64,000 nt of DNA from CAUSKK01 sp963532425 (lineage in GTDB: Bacteria > Pseudomonadota > Gammaproteobacteria > Cardiobacteriales > Cardiobacteriaceae). Below the pieces are notes generated by a model. The model was not told where the DNA came from, searched no databases, and saw only the letters and a list, made by a program, of their open reading frames with translations. Both the position numbers and the translations under genes were made by a program. Shown in pieces: positions 63,924 to 64,000 of this stretch; position 1 is the first letter of the stretch, and each line of letters starts with the position of its first letter. The stretch spans positions 158,830 through 222,829 of the forward strand of contig CAUSKK010000002.1 in the NCBI GenBank assembly GCA_963532425.1, read 5' to 3'.

Positions 63924-64000
63924 TTAGTTCGTAAAGGTAGTGATAACAGAGGACACGCCTTTGCAACCTGAAGGAATGAATTTAGATTTCCAACCGGTAC
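63924..64000 (-). CDS. Type IV pilin, 3' end only
   Basis: The last 24 codons of a frame that enters from the right edge read TGWKSKFIPSGCKGVSSVIT followed by four more residues and TAA. The W-x-x-K-F-I-P-x-x-C pattern aligns with the pilin downstream (SWRGKFIPPHC), so this is the second, upstream pilin of a tandem pair. The N terminus lies outside. Confidence 0.85.
   Translation of the reverse strand, partial: TGWKSKFIPSGCKGVSSVITTFTN

Overview
The window looks like a chromosomal segment of a GC-rich, naturally competent-type gammaproteobacterium with type IV pili. Gene neighbourhoods follow the Pseudomonas-like order (leuC-leuD-leuB-fimV-truA; TPR-sfsA-lolB-tRNA-Gln-prs-rplY-pth next to divergent hemA-prfA; pcnB-folK), while the surface lipoproteins, RmpM-like OmpA protein and pilin loci resemble those of small host-associated bacteria. 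I suspect the Cardiobacteriaceae, but that is an inference from gene content only. No rRNA, insertion sequence, prophage or CRISPR array was seen.

Layout: 0-4.3 kb, an RND efflux pair with its divergent TetR repressor and an AcrR-like operator. 4.8-6.9 kb, two orphan amino-acid binding proteins and a PhnA-like zinc ribbon protein. 7.0-12.3 kb, two convergent, paralogous surface lipoproteins inside perfect 240-bp inverted repeats. 12.4-21.0 kb, truA, fimV, leuBDC, lysA and lptM on the minus strand. 21.0-24.4 kb, an esterase, small exported proteins, three tRNA genes and a decayed ABC transporter. 24.5-29.8 kb, pth, rplY, prs, tRNA-Gln, lolB, sfsA and a TPR protein, then hemA and prfA facing the other way. 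32-39.5 kb, small enzymes, a TonB receptor coupled to a YddA-like ABC transporter, and ychF. 40.6-51.9 kb, housekeeping genes (uup, tRNA-Val, rplU-rpmA, rlmM, gyrA, an OmpA-family protein, pcnB-folK). 53.2-59.2 kb, an AraC regulator with a divergent AhpD-like/rhodanese pair, gltX, rimI, a lytic transglycosylase and aroB. 59.4-64 kb, a type IV pilin locus with two pilin genes, a sulfatase-fold transferase, a TfpX/TfpZ-type accessory protein and a GT-C glycosyltransferase.

The most striking feature is a 10-bp perfect palindrome, GAAGCGCTTC. By hand I count roughly 110 exact copies plus many one- or two-base variants, where chance predicts well under one. About 66 are packed into four arrays of 0.5-1.2 kb. 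All four arrays lie between convergently transcribed genes; divergent, promoter-bearing gaps carry no exact copies. Other copies lie inside genes in all three frames, where they encode E-A-L, K-R-F or S-A-S. Neighbouring copies pair into Rho-independent terminators, and some variants change both arms together so that symmetry is kept. A DNA-uptake sequence, a HIP1-like palindrome or a nucleoid/methylation site are the explanations I would test first.
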